Shown here: positions 35,750-44,895 of the stretch, piece by piece
Layout: every line of letters begins with the position of its first letter
Position numbering within the stretch: the stretch's first letter is position 1
From: Candidatus Pelagisphaera phototrophica
GTDB lineage: Bacteria; Verrucomicrobiota; Verrucomicrobiia; Opitutales; Opitutaceae
Direction of reading: 5' to 3'
Assembly (NCBI RefSeq): GCF_014529625.1
Contig: NZ_CP076039.1
Location: 2,790,001-2,854,000 of the forward strand
DNA: 64,000 bases
The notes under the pieces: model-generated
Database searches by the model: none
Seen by the model: the letters and a program-made list of their open reading frames with translations, nothing else
What the model was told of the DNA's origin: nothing
Made by a program: the position numbers and the translations under genes

Positions 35750-37774
35750 ATGAAATCAGACGTATTCGTAAGCTATGCCTCAGGAGACCGAGAAAGGGTT
35801 TACGGTTTGGTTGAGCGCCTACGGGCGGCTGGTGTTTCCGTATGGATTGACCAGATAGGTATTGAAGGAGCCTCCATGTGGAGCCAAGAGATTGTCGAAG
35901 CAATTGATAAGTGCAAAGTACTGATCCTTGCGATATCCCAACGTTCTACAGAATCGGAGAACGTGGTTAAGGAATTAGCTCTAGCATCAGAAAGGCGTAA
36001 AAATATTTTGCCAGTTTGCCTCGATTTATCGGGTATTCCAAAATCTATGGAATACCAGCTGGCCGGCATTCAGAGAGTCGAGTATCTTGAAGGCAAAGAG
36101 GCGAAGGGAATTGAAGCTATAAATCGTGCTCTCGACAAACTAGATGTTACTTTCGTCGACGGCTTTGGCCAAAGTCACGAAGGTGAGAAGCAAGGGAAGC
36201 AAGCCAGACGATCAAACCAGACGCAGGGAAATTCGAGTTCGTTGTGGCCGAGGGCTTTGGTTGCTCTATCTTCTTTGGCGGTATTAGCCATTTGTTTATT
36301 CTTCAGCGGAGTGTTGAAACCAGGCCCCCAAGCCCCGAGCTATCAGTCGACTAAAGATTATTCTAAAGATCCTAATGAAGTTGCTGATAACCTTATGGAA
36401 GCCAATAGAGTAGCCGTTTTGCCTTTCAAGACTCTAGGTGCATCTGGAGAAACTTCTGACTTGGGTTTTGGTTTAGTATCTACTTTGACGAGCAAACTTC
36501 AGCCGATTGAGGGTCTAACGATAATCGCTAAGGAATCTGCAAGGAAATTTATCGATAGTAACCTTTCTCCGAAAGAAATAGGCCAAGCACTGGGTGCGGG
36601 GACTTTGGTTACTGGAGAGATACAAACAAGCACAGAAAAAGTACAGGTTAACATTCAGTTGATTGATGCAAACACCGAAAACCTTGGGTGGGGTAGCGTT
36701 TTCATTGAATCCAAAAATGACTTTCTGGACCTTCAAACAGTAATTGCGACCCATCTAGTTAGCGAGCTGAAAGGCTCGCTCGATGACGCTTCGGCACTTC
36801 TCCTATCTCGGAAAGCCACGGAAATACCGGAGGCAGACGCAGCGTATCAAAAAGGAAGGCAGGAATGGAATAAGCGCACGCCTGAAGGTTTTTATAATGC
36901 TATTAAATTGTTTGAAAAAGCTACACAGCTTGATCCCGATTATGCTGATCCATATGCGGGGTTAGCTGACACTTACGGACTTATGCCATCGTACAATTTG
37001 GAGCCAGCTCTAGAAGTAATGCCGAAAGCAAAACTTAATGCCGAAAAAGCAATCGAATTGGACCCAAGATCCTCAGCGGGTTACGCATCGTTGGCCTGGG
37101 TCCAGTTTACTTATGAATACGATTGGGAGATAGCAGAGGATTACTTCGAGACAGCAATTCAGTTGAACCCGAACTACGCAAATGCTTACCTTTGGTTTGG
37201 TATTCTGAAGTCGACCGCTGGTCTACAAAAAGAGGCGATTACCTATCTTCGGAAAGCTCTAGAACTGGATCCGACATCGCTGATTATACCTACCAACCTT
37301 GCAGCCGCTTTGAGACTCGATGGGCAAGAAGATGAAGCTCTTGGAAAATTAAACGCAGCTTTTAAAATCAATCGAAATTTTCCCGCAGCACTGAATGTGT
37401 ATGCGCTTTGCGAACCAGACTATAATAAAGCGATTGGTCGACTAGGAAGTGCTATTGAAGCAGACCCTAGTGCTGGCGGTAACAGGGTAGCCCTCTTCCG
37501 CCTATACATCAAAACTGGTGATTTACTTGCAGCAAAAGACCAAATGATCTACCTTCTGGATCATTTTCATAACAAGCTTCATCTGGGTTTTTCGGAAATG
37601 TATGCTCATTTAGGTAATTACGACGAAGCGTTGAGATGGCTGGAAAAGGGCATTAACGAAAAAGAATCGATTGTCTCTACAGGCACAAATCATGATTTTC
37701 CAAAAGAATTCGTTTCAGATATGCGCTTTTTAAAACTGATGGATACGTTGAGTCATCCATTGTATAAAAAGTAA
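35750..37774 (+). CDS. TIR domain - transmembrane - TolB-like - TPR protein (second copy)
   Basis: A 674-residue paralogue of the protein at 8751-10778, on the opposite strand. The TIR domain (1-130) is nearly identical to that copy: VWIDQIGIEGASMW and SENVVKELALASERRK, with Glu75 in the catalytic position. A membrane segment lies at about 165-183. The TolB-like domain spans about 222-345 (VAVLPFKTLG), then TPR repeats (YQKGRQEWNKR, then FEKATQLDPDYADPYAGL). The central linker and the last repeats differ most. Both copies keep all domains, so neither looks decayed. A role parallel to the first copy is inferred. Confidence 0.85.
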   Translation: MKSDVFVSYASGDRERVYGLVERLRAAGVSVWIDQIGIEGASMWSQEIVEAIDKCKVLILAISQRSTESENVVKELALASERRKNILPVCLDLSGIPKSMEYQLAGIQRVEYLEGKEAKGIEAINRALDKLDVTFVDGFGQSHEGEKQGKQARRSNQTQGNSSSLWPRALVALSSLAVLAICLFFSGVLKPGPQAPSYQSTKDYSKDPNEVADNLMEANRVAVLPFKTLGASGETSDLGFGLVSTLTSKLQPIEGLTIIAKESARKFIDSNLSPKEIGQALGAGTLVTGEIQTSTEKVQVNIQLIDANTENLGWGSVFIESKNDFLDLQTVIATHLVSELKGSLDDASALLLSRKATEIPEADAAYQKGRQEWNKRTPEGFYNAIKLFEKATQLDPDYADPYAGLADTYGLMPSYNLEPALEVMPKAKLNAEKAIELDPRSSAGYASLAWVQFTYEYDWEIAEDYFETAIQLNPNYANAYLWFGILKSTAGLQKEAITYLRKALELDPTSLIIPTNLAAALRLDGQEDEALGKLNAAFKINRNFPAALNVYALCEPDYNKAIGRLGSAIEADPSAGGNRVALFRLYIKTGDLLAAKDQMIYLLDHFHNKLHLGFSEMYAHLGNYDEALRWLEKGINEKESIVSTGTNHDFPKEFVSDMRFLKLMDTLSHPLYKK

Positions 37775-38009
37775 ATATGCCTGTAAGCTTATTGATTGCC
37801 CAAGGAAGGCTTTGGGATCCGATAACGTTCATTCTAATTGAAGTTTTTGTAGTCGAGGGTTCTGAATAAGCTAATGTTGGACCGAGGAAGTTATTAGTTC
37901 AAAAATCGGGGCGTAGCCTGTAGCGTCCAAAATCGAGCTATCCTTGGACATGAGCGGTAATACCTTGGCATAGTAAATGCCAACGTCGGGGTACTTTTAG
38001 GACTGGTAG

Positions 38010-38231
38010 AAAACTCTGACCGTCCGTGCTGACAGCTTCAGAAAATTCATCCTCGACGAACTAGAGGAGGGTAGCCAGCATCTCCGTGGAGTCGATCACC
38101 GAATCGCTCATCAGACCTGGACTGACCAGGGCGTGCCATCCATTAGCCGCTCAACTGCTTCGTTTGTGAAGCTCGAGGCGACGGAGTTGGCGAAAGAGGA
38201 AGAGCATTATTTAGAGGGATTAATATTTTGA
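38010..38231 (+). pseudogene. Open fragment of an unidentified gene
   Basis: Bases 37775-38412 hold no intact gene. A 73-codon open stretch without a start codon reads SFRKFILDELEEGSQHLRGV and ends KLEATELAKEEEHYLEGLIF with a TGA. Its composition is protein-like, so it is probably the 3' remnant of a lost gene. Family not recognised. Confidence 0.35.
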
Positions 38232-38412
38232 CATCACTACCTGGTAGCTGGATGTGTTCCGCAACAGGATGGCACCTTGTGCCAACAGGAAAAAGAATTC
38301 ATGGTCCGCGAATCGGATCCTATTCTACCGAAGGCAGATCAAGCGACGGATTGAGCGTTGTTTAGTAAAATGTCTTCCTAATCCATAAGAATTTTCAAAT
38401 TCTATTGCTCAA

Positions 38413-39630
38413 CTAACGTACCTTTCGGAAAAACTTTCTCAGATCCCCAACTAGCAACTCCGGTTCTTCTAGTGCAGCAAAATGTCCGCCTTGCGGCATT
38501 TCAGTCCACTGCTGAATGTTGTAGCGGGTTTCAACCCACTTGCGAATCGGGTGTCGGATTTCTTTGGGAAATACGGCGACAGCAGTCGGAACTTCGACAC
38601 GGCCGCGCCTCCAAAAAGAGCGGCGCGATTCATAATATATTCTGGTTGAGGAAGTGATTGTTCCGGTCGTCCAGTATACCATTATATTCGTCAGGAGCTG
38701 GTCCTTGGTGAACGAATTTTCGATGTCACTATTGTTATCACTCCAGATATAACATTTGTCAGTGATCCATCCGGCTAGGCCCACTGGCGAATCGTTTAAT
38801 CCATAACCAAGGGTTTGCGGACGAGTACCTTGAATATCGCCGTAGGCCCAGTGGTCTTTCAGCTCTTCTTCACGCATGCGCATACGTTGGATATCCTTTT
38901 CAGGTACCCCTGCCATTGGATCTCCTATCTCTTTGGGTGCGGCTACATGCACATAATTTAGATGAATACCAGCAACGTGCTCTGAATCGTTTTCACCCAG
39001 CCAGGTAGTAACACCCGATCCCCAATCGCCGCCTTGTGCTCCGTAGCGAGTATAACCCAGCCTGGCCATGACCTTGGCAACCGTTTCACCAATACGGGCA
39101 ACACTATAACCTGCCGTGGTTGGTTTGCCTGAGAATCCAAAGCCTGGCATTGAAGGACAGATGACATGAAAAGCATCCTCCGCTTTACCACCATGGGCTT
39201 CAGGATCGGTGAGCGGTCCAATGATATCTAAAAATTCCACAACGGACCCCGGCCAGCCGTGCGTGATGACGAGCGGTAGAGCATCCTCATGCTTCGATCG
39301 CTGGTGAATGAAATGGATATCCAATCCATCTATCTCGGTCTTAAAGTGATCGAGTGTGTTGAGTCGTTTTTCGTGTTTTCTCCAATTGTACTCGTTTTTC
39401 CAATACTCAACGAGTTCCGTTAGATAGGCCTTGTCCGTTCCGTAATCCCAACCACTATTTTGAATCTGGTCTGGAAAGCGCGCATTTTTCAATCGGTCTT
39501 GGAGATCTTCCAAGACTGCCTCTTCAACGTGAATGGTGAACGGCCGAATTGAGCTGTCCTGACCGACGAGGGCGACGGTCAAGGCACAGTAAATAAGAAG
39601 AGCGAAAGATATTGATACGAATTTCGGCAT
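38413..39630 (-). CDS. Exported epoxide hydrolase (alpha/beta hydrolase with EHN domain)
   Basis: A 405-residue protein. After a signal peptide (MPKFVSISFALLIYCALTVA) comes the epoxide-hydrolase N-terminal domain: IHVEEAVLEDLQDRLKNARF, then DYGTDKAYLTELVEYW and HFKTEIDGLDIHFIH. The alpha/beta core has THGWPGS (oxyanion HGWP), then CPSMPGFGFSGKP, and the nucleophile elbow GAQGGDWGSGV with its Asp. The C-terminal EMPQGGHFAALEEPE gives the catalytic His. This is a microsomal-type epoxide hydrolase layout, active-site complete. The start at 39630 is chosen for the signal peptide. The substrate is unknown; xenobiotic or secondary-metabolite epoxides are possible. Confidence 0.88.
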   Translation of the reverse strand: MPKFVSISFALLIYCALTVALVGQDSSIRPFTIHVEEAVLEDLQDRLKNARFPDQIQNSGWDYGTDKAYLTELVEYWKNEYNWRKHEKRLNTLDHFKTEIDGLDIHFIHQRSKHEDALPLVITHGWPGSVVEFLDIIGPLTDPEAHGGKAEDAFHVICPSMPGFGFSGKPTTAGYSVARIGETVAKVMARLGYTRYGAQGGDWGSGVTTWLGENDSEHVAGIHLNYVHVAAPKEIGDPMAGVPEKDIQRMRMREEELKDHWAYGDIQGTRPQTLGYGLNDSPVGLAGWITDKCYIWSDNNSDIENSFTKDQLLTNIMVYWTTGTITSSTRIYYESRRSFWRRGRVEVPTAVAVFPKEIRHPIRKWVETRYNIQQWTEMPQGGHFAALEEPELLVGDLRKFFRKVR

Positions 39631-39963
39631 AGCCTTTTTATCGACCAATTCAGGCAAACTGCCGAGATAAAAGCACCTCCTTGTTTAGAAGATCGAAAAA
39701 GTCTGGACGAGAAGTATTGCCACTGCCAAAGGCGACGTGATCAATTGCCTCCGTTTCCAACTGTGCCGAGTCGCGGCAAGATCCCAAGAGCATTAGGATG
39801 ACAAAATGGTCGTGGTAATATTGTCAAAATGTCCAGATAGAACCGCAGGTTACCGACGCACTCCTAAAGACCCGCGCGAGTACGACTGGTGCAAACGGTT
39901 CCTAACGTTATGGTATCGCTGGGAGATCTGTACCGCTGCTCAGAGACGAGTGGTGGATTTGGT
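39631..39963. other. Gene-free stretch
   Basis: No gene, hairpin terminator or repeat was seen in this interval between the NTF2-like gene and the epoxide hydrolase gene. Confidence 0.4.
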
Positions 39964-40509
39964 TTAGTTCTTTGTCGCCTCCAGCGCCTTCATTTCTGCC
40001 TGCATCTGAGCGGGGTCGTAGAATGCTAGCATTTCCACTACCTTGCCCTTTGAGGTTCTAAAGTCCATGTGCATTCGAAAGGAAACCTTGTTCCCAGTGG
40101 TGCGACCGACACCCGTAAAAACTCCCCATGCGTTAGTCCAGATTGTCTGTTCGTTCGGTCGGTATTCGCCGAATGTTTCGTCTTTTGTCAGCAACGCCTC
40201 CGACGAGAAATAATTGGTATGAACATGAAGTTCCTCGAACTTAGTGTCTTTGAACAATTGTCTAATGACATCGAGTCTCTTCAAGTACTCTTCCTTACCC
40301 TTGATATGAAGGTCGTTGATGTAGACCTCAAGTCCTTCGCCGAAGAAGGATTCCGCGAAGGAACTACTCTCGTCGGGGGTAATCTCAAAATACTTATGCA
40401 CCTTCATTGAAATATCGTCTCTCGTTTGCAGATACGATTTTTCCTCTGCTGCTATATGTGAAGGGACGACGAGAAAAAGTCCGAGGAGAAGGAGCGTAAT
40501 AGATTTCAT
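39964..40509 (-). CDS. Exported NTF2/SnoaL-like protein
   Basis: A 181-residue protein with a clear signal peptide (MKSITLLLLGLFLVVPSHIA, cut near AAEE). The mature part has the cone-shaped NTF2-like pattern: KGKEEYLKRLDVIRQLFKDT, then WTNAWGVFTGVGRTTGNKV and FRMHMDFRTSKGKVVEMLAF. The HMDFRT strand with its W and M residues is typical of SnoaL-like folds. No catalytic pair can be assigned. It lies 76 bases downstream of the 414-residue secreted protein, on the same strand, which also ends in a similar fold; the two may be functionally linked. Confidence 0.7.
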   Translation of the reverse strand: MKSITLLLLGLFLVVPSHIAAEEKSYLQTRDDISMKVHKYFEITPDESSSFAESFFGEGLEVYINDLHIKGKEEYLKRLDVIRQLFKDTKFEELHVHTNYFSSEALLTKDETFGEYRPNEQTIWTNAWGVFTGVGRTTGNKVSFRMHMDFRTSKGKVVEMLAFYDPAQMQAEMKALEATKN

Positions 40510-40585
40510 ATGGTTATTAGCGTTTAGGCGTTAATGATTGGGAACAAGGTGTGATTGATACTACTGAAACTAAGATATTGAAGTT

Positions 40586-41830
40586 CTAATTTCCTCCGTC
40601 TATGCCACCGAGCACAGTCATGAAAGCTATTTTCCATTGACCGTCTTCTTTCACTAACGTCCTTTGCTCCTTGCTTTTGCGCATTAACTCGTCTCGGCCA
40701 TTAAACACGAGTTGATCGTATATGATGGAAGCAACACTCTGCCCTACGTGAAGAACCTCATTCTCCATCTTTGCATACCAGCCTGCATCTTCACCCCAGT
40801 TTTCGACCCCGTCCCTATAGCGTTTTGCAATATGCCAAATTCCTTTAGTTTCCGCATAATTTCCGTTTTTCCCTCTCATGTTGCGAAGGGCATTCGGATT
40901 CGGGCTTGATACCCAACTGCCCAAAACAGTATCCAAATCCTTGTCATGGCCCGCGTTTGTTTGGCGGAGAACAGTCGCCTTTACCACTTCCTCCTCATTG
41001 ATTTGATCCATCAATGGAGATGTAGAGTAACCAGCCTTGCTAACCCCCATGACTAAGTCGAGGTGGTTGGTGGTCATATCCCTTAGCTCCCCCATCTTCA
41101 TTTCATCTCGGTAGCCCGACTTTTTAGCTGCTTCCATTAAAGGAGTCGATGGAGGGGCCTTGTTCTTATCTCTCAGGTGAACGGTTGCATAGGGGGCAGT
41201 CTTCTCTGGCCCGCTTACATCCTCCAGTTTCAGTAGCGACCAGTTGGTTAAAGACCTCTTCTCGTTGACCAATAATTGATGTGCGTCTTTAAAGATGCCT
41301 GACTCGATTCTAAGATATTTATTCTCTGAATCTTTTTGAGGTGTCATCGCATCCCATTTGATCGCTATCGAATCAGATACAGAAAGCAATTTCTCCCAAC
41401 CCTTGCCTCCCTTGGTGGCCGCCTCGAATTTCCATAATGACGTTTCGATTATTTCCCGTACAGCGTTAGCATTAACATCATGCTTGCTCTGAAAAATTTT
41501 TATTCTTTCGGGCGGATACAGCTCTTGGAGAATTGTATCAAGATCTAAAGTACCCCCCGCCCCAGTCTTCAAAACCTTAAGAGTCGCAAAGTCGTAGGAC
41601 TGCTGATTGGAGCGCCAAAGGCTCCAGCTCTCGATTTGCCCCTCGCTGATTAACGTTTTGTGGTAGTTTGACCACACTTCCTCAACCTCCAAATACTCAC
41701 CGATCTTACCATCCGCGACTCTCATCTTGTCCAATAAGACGTAAAGGTTTTCTGCTCCTTGGGTGAAAGGGGCAAGACAGCCCAATGCGATCAAGGTAAG
41801 TGACTTTCTGATTAAAAGGTAGTATTTCAT
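40586..41830 (-). CDS. Exported protein with a C-terminal NTF2-like domain
   Basis: A 414-residue protein with a signal peptide (SLTLIALGCLAPFTQGAEN). Two repeated units are visible by eye: LYVLLDKMRVADGKIGEYLE followed by EGQIESWSLWRSNQ, and YLRIESGIFKDAHQLLVNEK followed by SLTNWSLLKLED. They resemble duplicated dimeric alpha/beta-barrel (ABM/EthD-like) domains. The last 130 residues look NTF2-like (DLDTVLGSWVSSP, then WHIAKRYRDGVENWGED, VKEDGQWKIAFMTVLGG). This reading is by pattern only. It probably shares a transcript with 39964-40509. Confidence 0.55.
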   Translation of the reverse strand: MKYYLLIRKSLTLIALGCLAPFTQGAENLYVLLDKMRVADGKIGEYLEVEEVWSNYHKTLISEGQIESWSLWRSNQQSYDFATLKVLKTGAGGTLDLDTILQELYPPERIKIFQSKHDVNANAVREIIETSLWKFEAATKGGKGWEKLLSVSDSIAIKWDAMTPQKDSENKYLRIESGIFKDAHQLLVNEKRSLTNWSLLKLEDVSGPEKTAPYATVHLRDKNKAPPSTPLMEAAKKSGYRDEMKMGELRDMTTNHLDLVMGVSKAGYSTSPLMDQINEEEVVKATVLRQTNAGHDKDLDTVLGSWVSSPNPNALRNMRGKNGNYAETKGIWHIAKRYRDGVENWGEDAGWYAKMENEVLHVGQSVASIIYDQLVFNGRDELMRKSKEQRTLVKEDGQWKIAFMTVLGGIDGGN

Positions 41831-42203
41831 GGCTGCGCTTTTTTATTAGAGAAAACGGGAAGAAGCAGTGACAGATTATGTTCAAATCATGCGCCGCAAA
41901 CATCGTTTGACTGTAATTGATCGGTGGGGGAAGAGATGGTGGCCGCACTCCCCATGAACTGAAGATGTACCATTGACTCCTGTCAATAAATTTACATCAA
42001 ACGTTACAAAATTGACACATTTTGAGGCCGCTGAGAGAGGCCACGTTGAGTCAATGTTTGTGATGGGGGCTTTGGCTGGGGAGTTAATAAGGACAGTGAG
42101 CAAGCTGCTCTTTGGTTCAACCTAGCCGCTAGGCAGGGAGATGGCAGCTCTGCTTTTTGTCTATCACTGATGTAACTGTACGGCGAGGGGATAGAACAGG
42201 GTA

Positions 42204-42430
42204 GCGTCGTTGTTGCATCGCTTTTGTTCTGAACCCATGTGATGAATTTTTCTCTCCAATCTGAACGACTGTAATTCGTTGAACTCTTGAAAGCATCCAA
42301 ATCCGTTGCCCAATCTGAATTCCTCGTTCTAATATCCAAGCCTAGGAAGTCCCAGAGTGGTTGTCTGTTTACGGCCATTTCCATGCTGAACCGATAAGGT
42401 GCGAAGTTCATCAGGAAGATTTTGCGCCAT
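42204..42430 (-). pseudogene. C-terminal fragment of the small membrane-protein family (copy 4)
   Basis: About 75 codons reading MNFAPYRFSMEMAVNRQPLW, then FLGLDIRTRNSDWATDLDAF and WREKFITWVQ. They match the C-terminal half of the protein at 27497-28015 closely. The N-terminal membrane segment is missing, and upstream sequence does not continue it, so this is a truncated copy. It is next to two intact family members on the same strand. Confidence 0.7.
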
Positions 42431-42567
42431 TTTCTTGATTTGACTGCTACTCATAATGCATGAAAAAAGCGTTTAAGCGTCCGAGGGTTAATGTGTGGGC
42501 GTCTTCAATTCACAATCATGTCTATCAAAAGCAAATCCTTAATCACTATTAAGTAGATTGATTCCAG

Positions 42568-43074
42568 CTAAATTTCTTTCTCAATCCAATCCTCAAACTT
42601 ATCCGACCAAGTGTCCCGAAGGAAGGTAGAAGATTCACGAAGATTGCTAACAAAATCGTTCATTTCTTTATCTCCCATTGGGATTTCTAACCACTCCCAG
42701 AGAGAAACTCTGTTGGCCGCGAAACTCATGCTTTCATCGAAGGCGATTTGATCGATCATCCCTCTGCCGTATTGAAAAAAAACATCTTCAAACCTTTGGT
42801 ACCTTACTCGCTCAAACCAAAAAAGGCGCTCTTTTTCGAGTTCTGTGATCGACTCAAAATCCCCTTTTCGGAGCTTCAAATGCAGAGATAGAACATCGTT
42901 ATCTCCATAAATATGACTGAACTCTTCCAGAATTGCGTTATCCCTAGCGAGTCGAACTTGAGATAAAGCTATTTCTGAGTTCTGTCTTAGTTCCAAAATT
43001 AAAAAAATGAGCCCTCCAAAGACGGCGACGTTACTAAGTACTGTAGTGAGAATTTGGACTGTGTTGGATTTCAT
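42568..43074 (-). CDS. Small membrane-anchored protein, island paralogue family (copy 2)
   Basis: A 168-residue protein with one N-terminal membrane segment (VLSNVAVFGGLIFLILELRQ) and a helical soluble part: RQNSEIALSQVRLARD, RYQRFEDVFFQYGRGMIDQI, then FAANRVSLWEWLEIP. The segment order matches the copies at 27497 and 43138. It shares with them the pattern E-L-x-Q-x(3)-I-A-L-S after the membrane segment. No catalytic motif is visible. It follows copy 3 by 63 bases on the same strand. Confidence 0.75.
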   Translation of the reverse strand: MKSNTVQILTTVLSNVAVFGGLIFLILELRQNSEIALSQVRLARDNAILEEFSHIYGDNDVLSLHLKLRKGDFESITELEKERLFWFERVRYQRFEDVFFQYGRGMIDQIAFDESMSFAANRVSLWEWLEIPMGDKEMNDFVSNLRESSTFLRDTWSDKFEDWIEKEI

Positions 43075-43137
43075 AATGCCTTCGGCTTTAATGGAGGCAC
43101 CTGCTTAGTACAAATTTTTTGGGTGAAATCTGTTCAT

Positions 43138-43686
43138 TTATTCGAAAATTTTTGCAGAGCCTAGACCTGAGTTAGGACTTTCTTTGTCCGCCGCCCATTC
43201 ATTAAACACAGCTGCAAAATTAGATTGCTTAAAACCATCCTTATTAATGTGCTCATTTATTGCGGCGGCAAACTCAGGATTGGGATCGCCAATGTTTAAC
43301 CACTTCCAAAGTGATAATCTGCTCGCAGCCATCTGGAGACTGAAGCTAAATGCACTCTCATCGATGAGTCCTCTCTTGTATTGAAAAAACACATCTTCAT
43401 GCCGTACACTTCTCGCGATCTCGTAGTCTCTTATTTGGTTCCACTCTTCAGCTGTAATGGAATCGAAATCTCCGTTTAGATTTAACCGCAGCTTTAATTC
43501 ATTGAAGTCTGTGTCCCGTGCGTCTGATGTTGCTTGAGAAATTATACTTAGCGTCCTCTCTTGGCGAATTTGAGACAAAGCAATGGCTGAGTTCTGTCTC
43601 AGTTCAAAGATAAGGAATACCAGCCCTACAAGGACTCCGATATTGGCAGTTGCTGTGCTTAAGGTGATGAAGGTGTTTGTTTTCAT
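43138..43686 (-). CDS. Small membrane-anchored protein, island paralogue family (copy 3)
   Basis: A 182-residue protein starting MKTNTFITLSTATANIGVLV, with a membrane segment at about 12-28, then RQNSAIALSQIRQERTLSII, RHEDVFFQYKRGLIDESAF and LQMAASRLSLWKWLNIGD. The first 48 bases match the gene at 27497 with one difference while the rest diverges. It appears to be the first gene of a leftward set with copy 2 and the copy 4 fragment. The function is unknown. Confidence 0.75.
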   Translation of the reverse strand: MKTNTFITLSTATANIGVLVGLVFLIFELRQNSAIALSQIRQERTLSIISQATSDARDTDFNELKLRLNLNGDFDSITAEEWNQIRDYEIARSVRHEDVFFQYKRGLIDESAFSFSLQMAASRLSLWKWLNIGDPNPEFAAAINEHINKDGFKQSNFAAVFNEWAADKESPNSGLGSAKIFE

Positions 43687-43823
43687 AATGCGGCACTAAA
43701 TAAGAATAAGCCGCATTGAGAGGAAGAGCTAAGTGGCTCCAATACCCCTACCCTTTTTTGCAAGGAACCCTGATAGCATGATCAGGGTGACAGCAAGTGG
43801 AAAATTTGGTGTAATAGTCATCT

Positions 43824-44537
43824 ATGATGTTACCCGAAAACGTAGGGATTGAAAAAGACGAAGTTAAACCGACAAATTCACGCACTTCCAGAATGGCGAG
43901 GTATTCAGCCGCCGCTGCAGGAGTGGCTGCGGTAAGCACCCTAGATGTCGATGCTGCCATGATCAAGGTGATCGTAACGGATACGGCTGCACAAGGCACA
44001 CATTACTACGCGTTAGAACTCAGCGCGATAACGCAAGAAACAGACACAAAGCTTTACCTTTTCCATCAAGCGAGTACCAATGACTACAATTATAGTTTCC
44101 GAGCATCATTTTTAAACTGGCCAGGGAGTGTTGCCGTTAGTTCTCTAGCTCAGTCGTTTTTTCAGAATTTTAGCAATGGAGCGACCATAGGGGTGGGGGG
44201 CTATGATAGCCAGTATTGGTGGAACAACGAGGGTTTTATAACTACTTCAAGCTTTGACGGAAGCGTTGACTATTCATCACTCTTGCTCGGGTTTAGGCTT
44301 GATGAAGGCTCAAGCGATTATATAAATGGTTGGCTCAAAGTCACAATCGACGGTTCATCTTCATTCACGCTTAACAGCTACGGCTACAACTCTACACTCA
44401 ATGGTGCAGCTATTGCTGGGCAGGGCAGCACCTCATCCCAAGTTCCAGACAGCGGTCCTGGCATCGTTGGCCTCGCGCTAATTGGGGCGGGAGCCGCTGG
44501 GGTTCGGCTCTGGAGAAAGCTAAGGGCGGGCAAGTAG
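43824..44537 (+). CDS. VPDSG-CTERM sorted surface protein
   Basis: A 237-residue exported protein. The C-terminus is a sorting signal: VPDSG at about residue 206, a hydrophobic stretch (IVGLALIGAGAAGVRLW) and a basic end RKLRAGK. This is the VPDSG variant of PEP-CTERM, recognised by an exosortase, which is typical of Verrucomicrobiota. The mature body is rich in Ser, Tyr, Asn and Gly with no enzyme motif (TTSSFDGSVDYSSLLLGFRL). It is the gene nearest the tRNA-Ser within segment C. No exosortase is in the window. Confidence 0.8.
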   Translation: MMLPENVGIEKDEVKPTNSRTSRMARYSAAAAGVAAVSTLDVDAAMIKVIVTDTAAQGTHYYALELSAITQETDTKLYLFHQASTNDYNYSFRASFLNWPGSVAVSSLAQSFFQNFSNGATIGVGGYDSQYWWNNEGFITTSSFDGSVDYSSLLLGFRLDEGSSDYINGWLKVTIDGSSSFTLNSYGYNSTLNGAAIAGQGSTSSQVPDSGPGIVGLALIGAGAAGVRLWRKLRAGK

Positions 44538-44569
44538 TCCAAGGCTAACGCCCATCATTGGTGAAGACA

Positions 44570-44647
44570 GTGGTCTGTGGCTCCACAGCGGCCCTTCTTG
44601 GAGTGGGTGAAGCGGCTCTAGCCTTTGTGAGACGCAGGCTGGGTTAA
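44570..44647 (+). pseudogene. Remnant of a second VPDSG/PEP-CTERM sorting signal
   Basis: Thirty-two bases after the stop of the VPDSG-CTERM gene, the plus strand reads GSTAALLGVGEAALAFVRRR followed by LG and a stop. This is a hydrophobic stretch and basic tail of the sorting-signal type. A VPDSG-like GEDSG lies just before it in another frame. It is probably the decayed end of a neighbouring gene of the same class. Confidence 0.5.
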
Positions 44648-44895
44648 GAACACCTTCAGACGCCTTTGAGGGACAAATTTTTTCTGGGGCTAGTTGATCA
44701 ATATTACCACAGCGAGAGCAGGATCAGCGACACCCCACCCCCCTGGTTTCTGCAACCGTGTGTTATGATCCAGATGAAAAATCCTAACCGAACTACACTG
44801 GACCTTAACGAACTGTGTACCACTTAGTGTACCATTATGCATTCCCATATGACCCATAACCAATTTAAAATCCTATTGATTAGGTGCTTACAAAA

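Noticed and set aside
37795..37835. A hairpin (CCCAAGG with CTTTGGG) after the second TIR-TPR gene, considered as a terminator.
   Set aside because: No T-tract follows the stem, so it does not qualify as a Rho-independent terminator.
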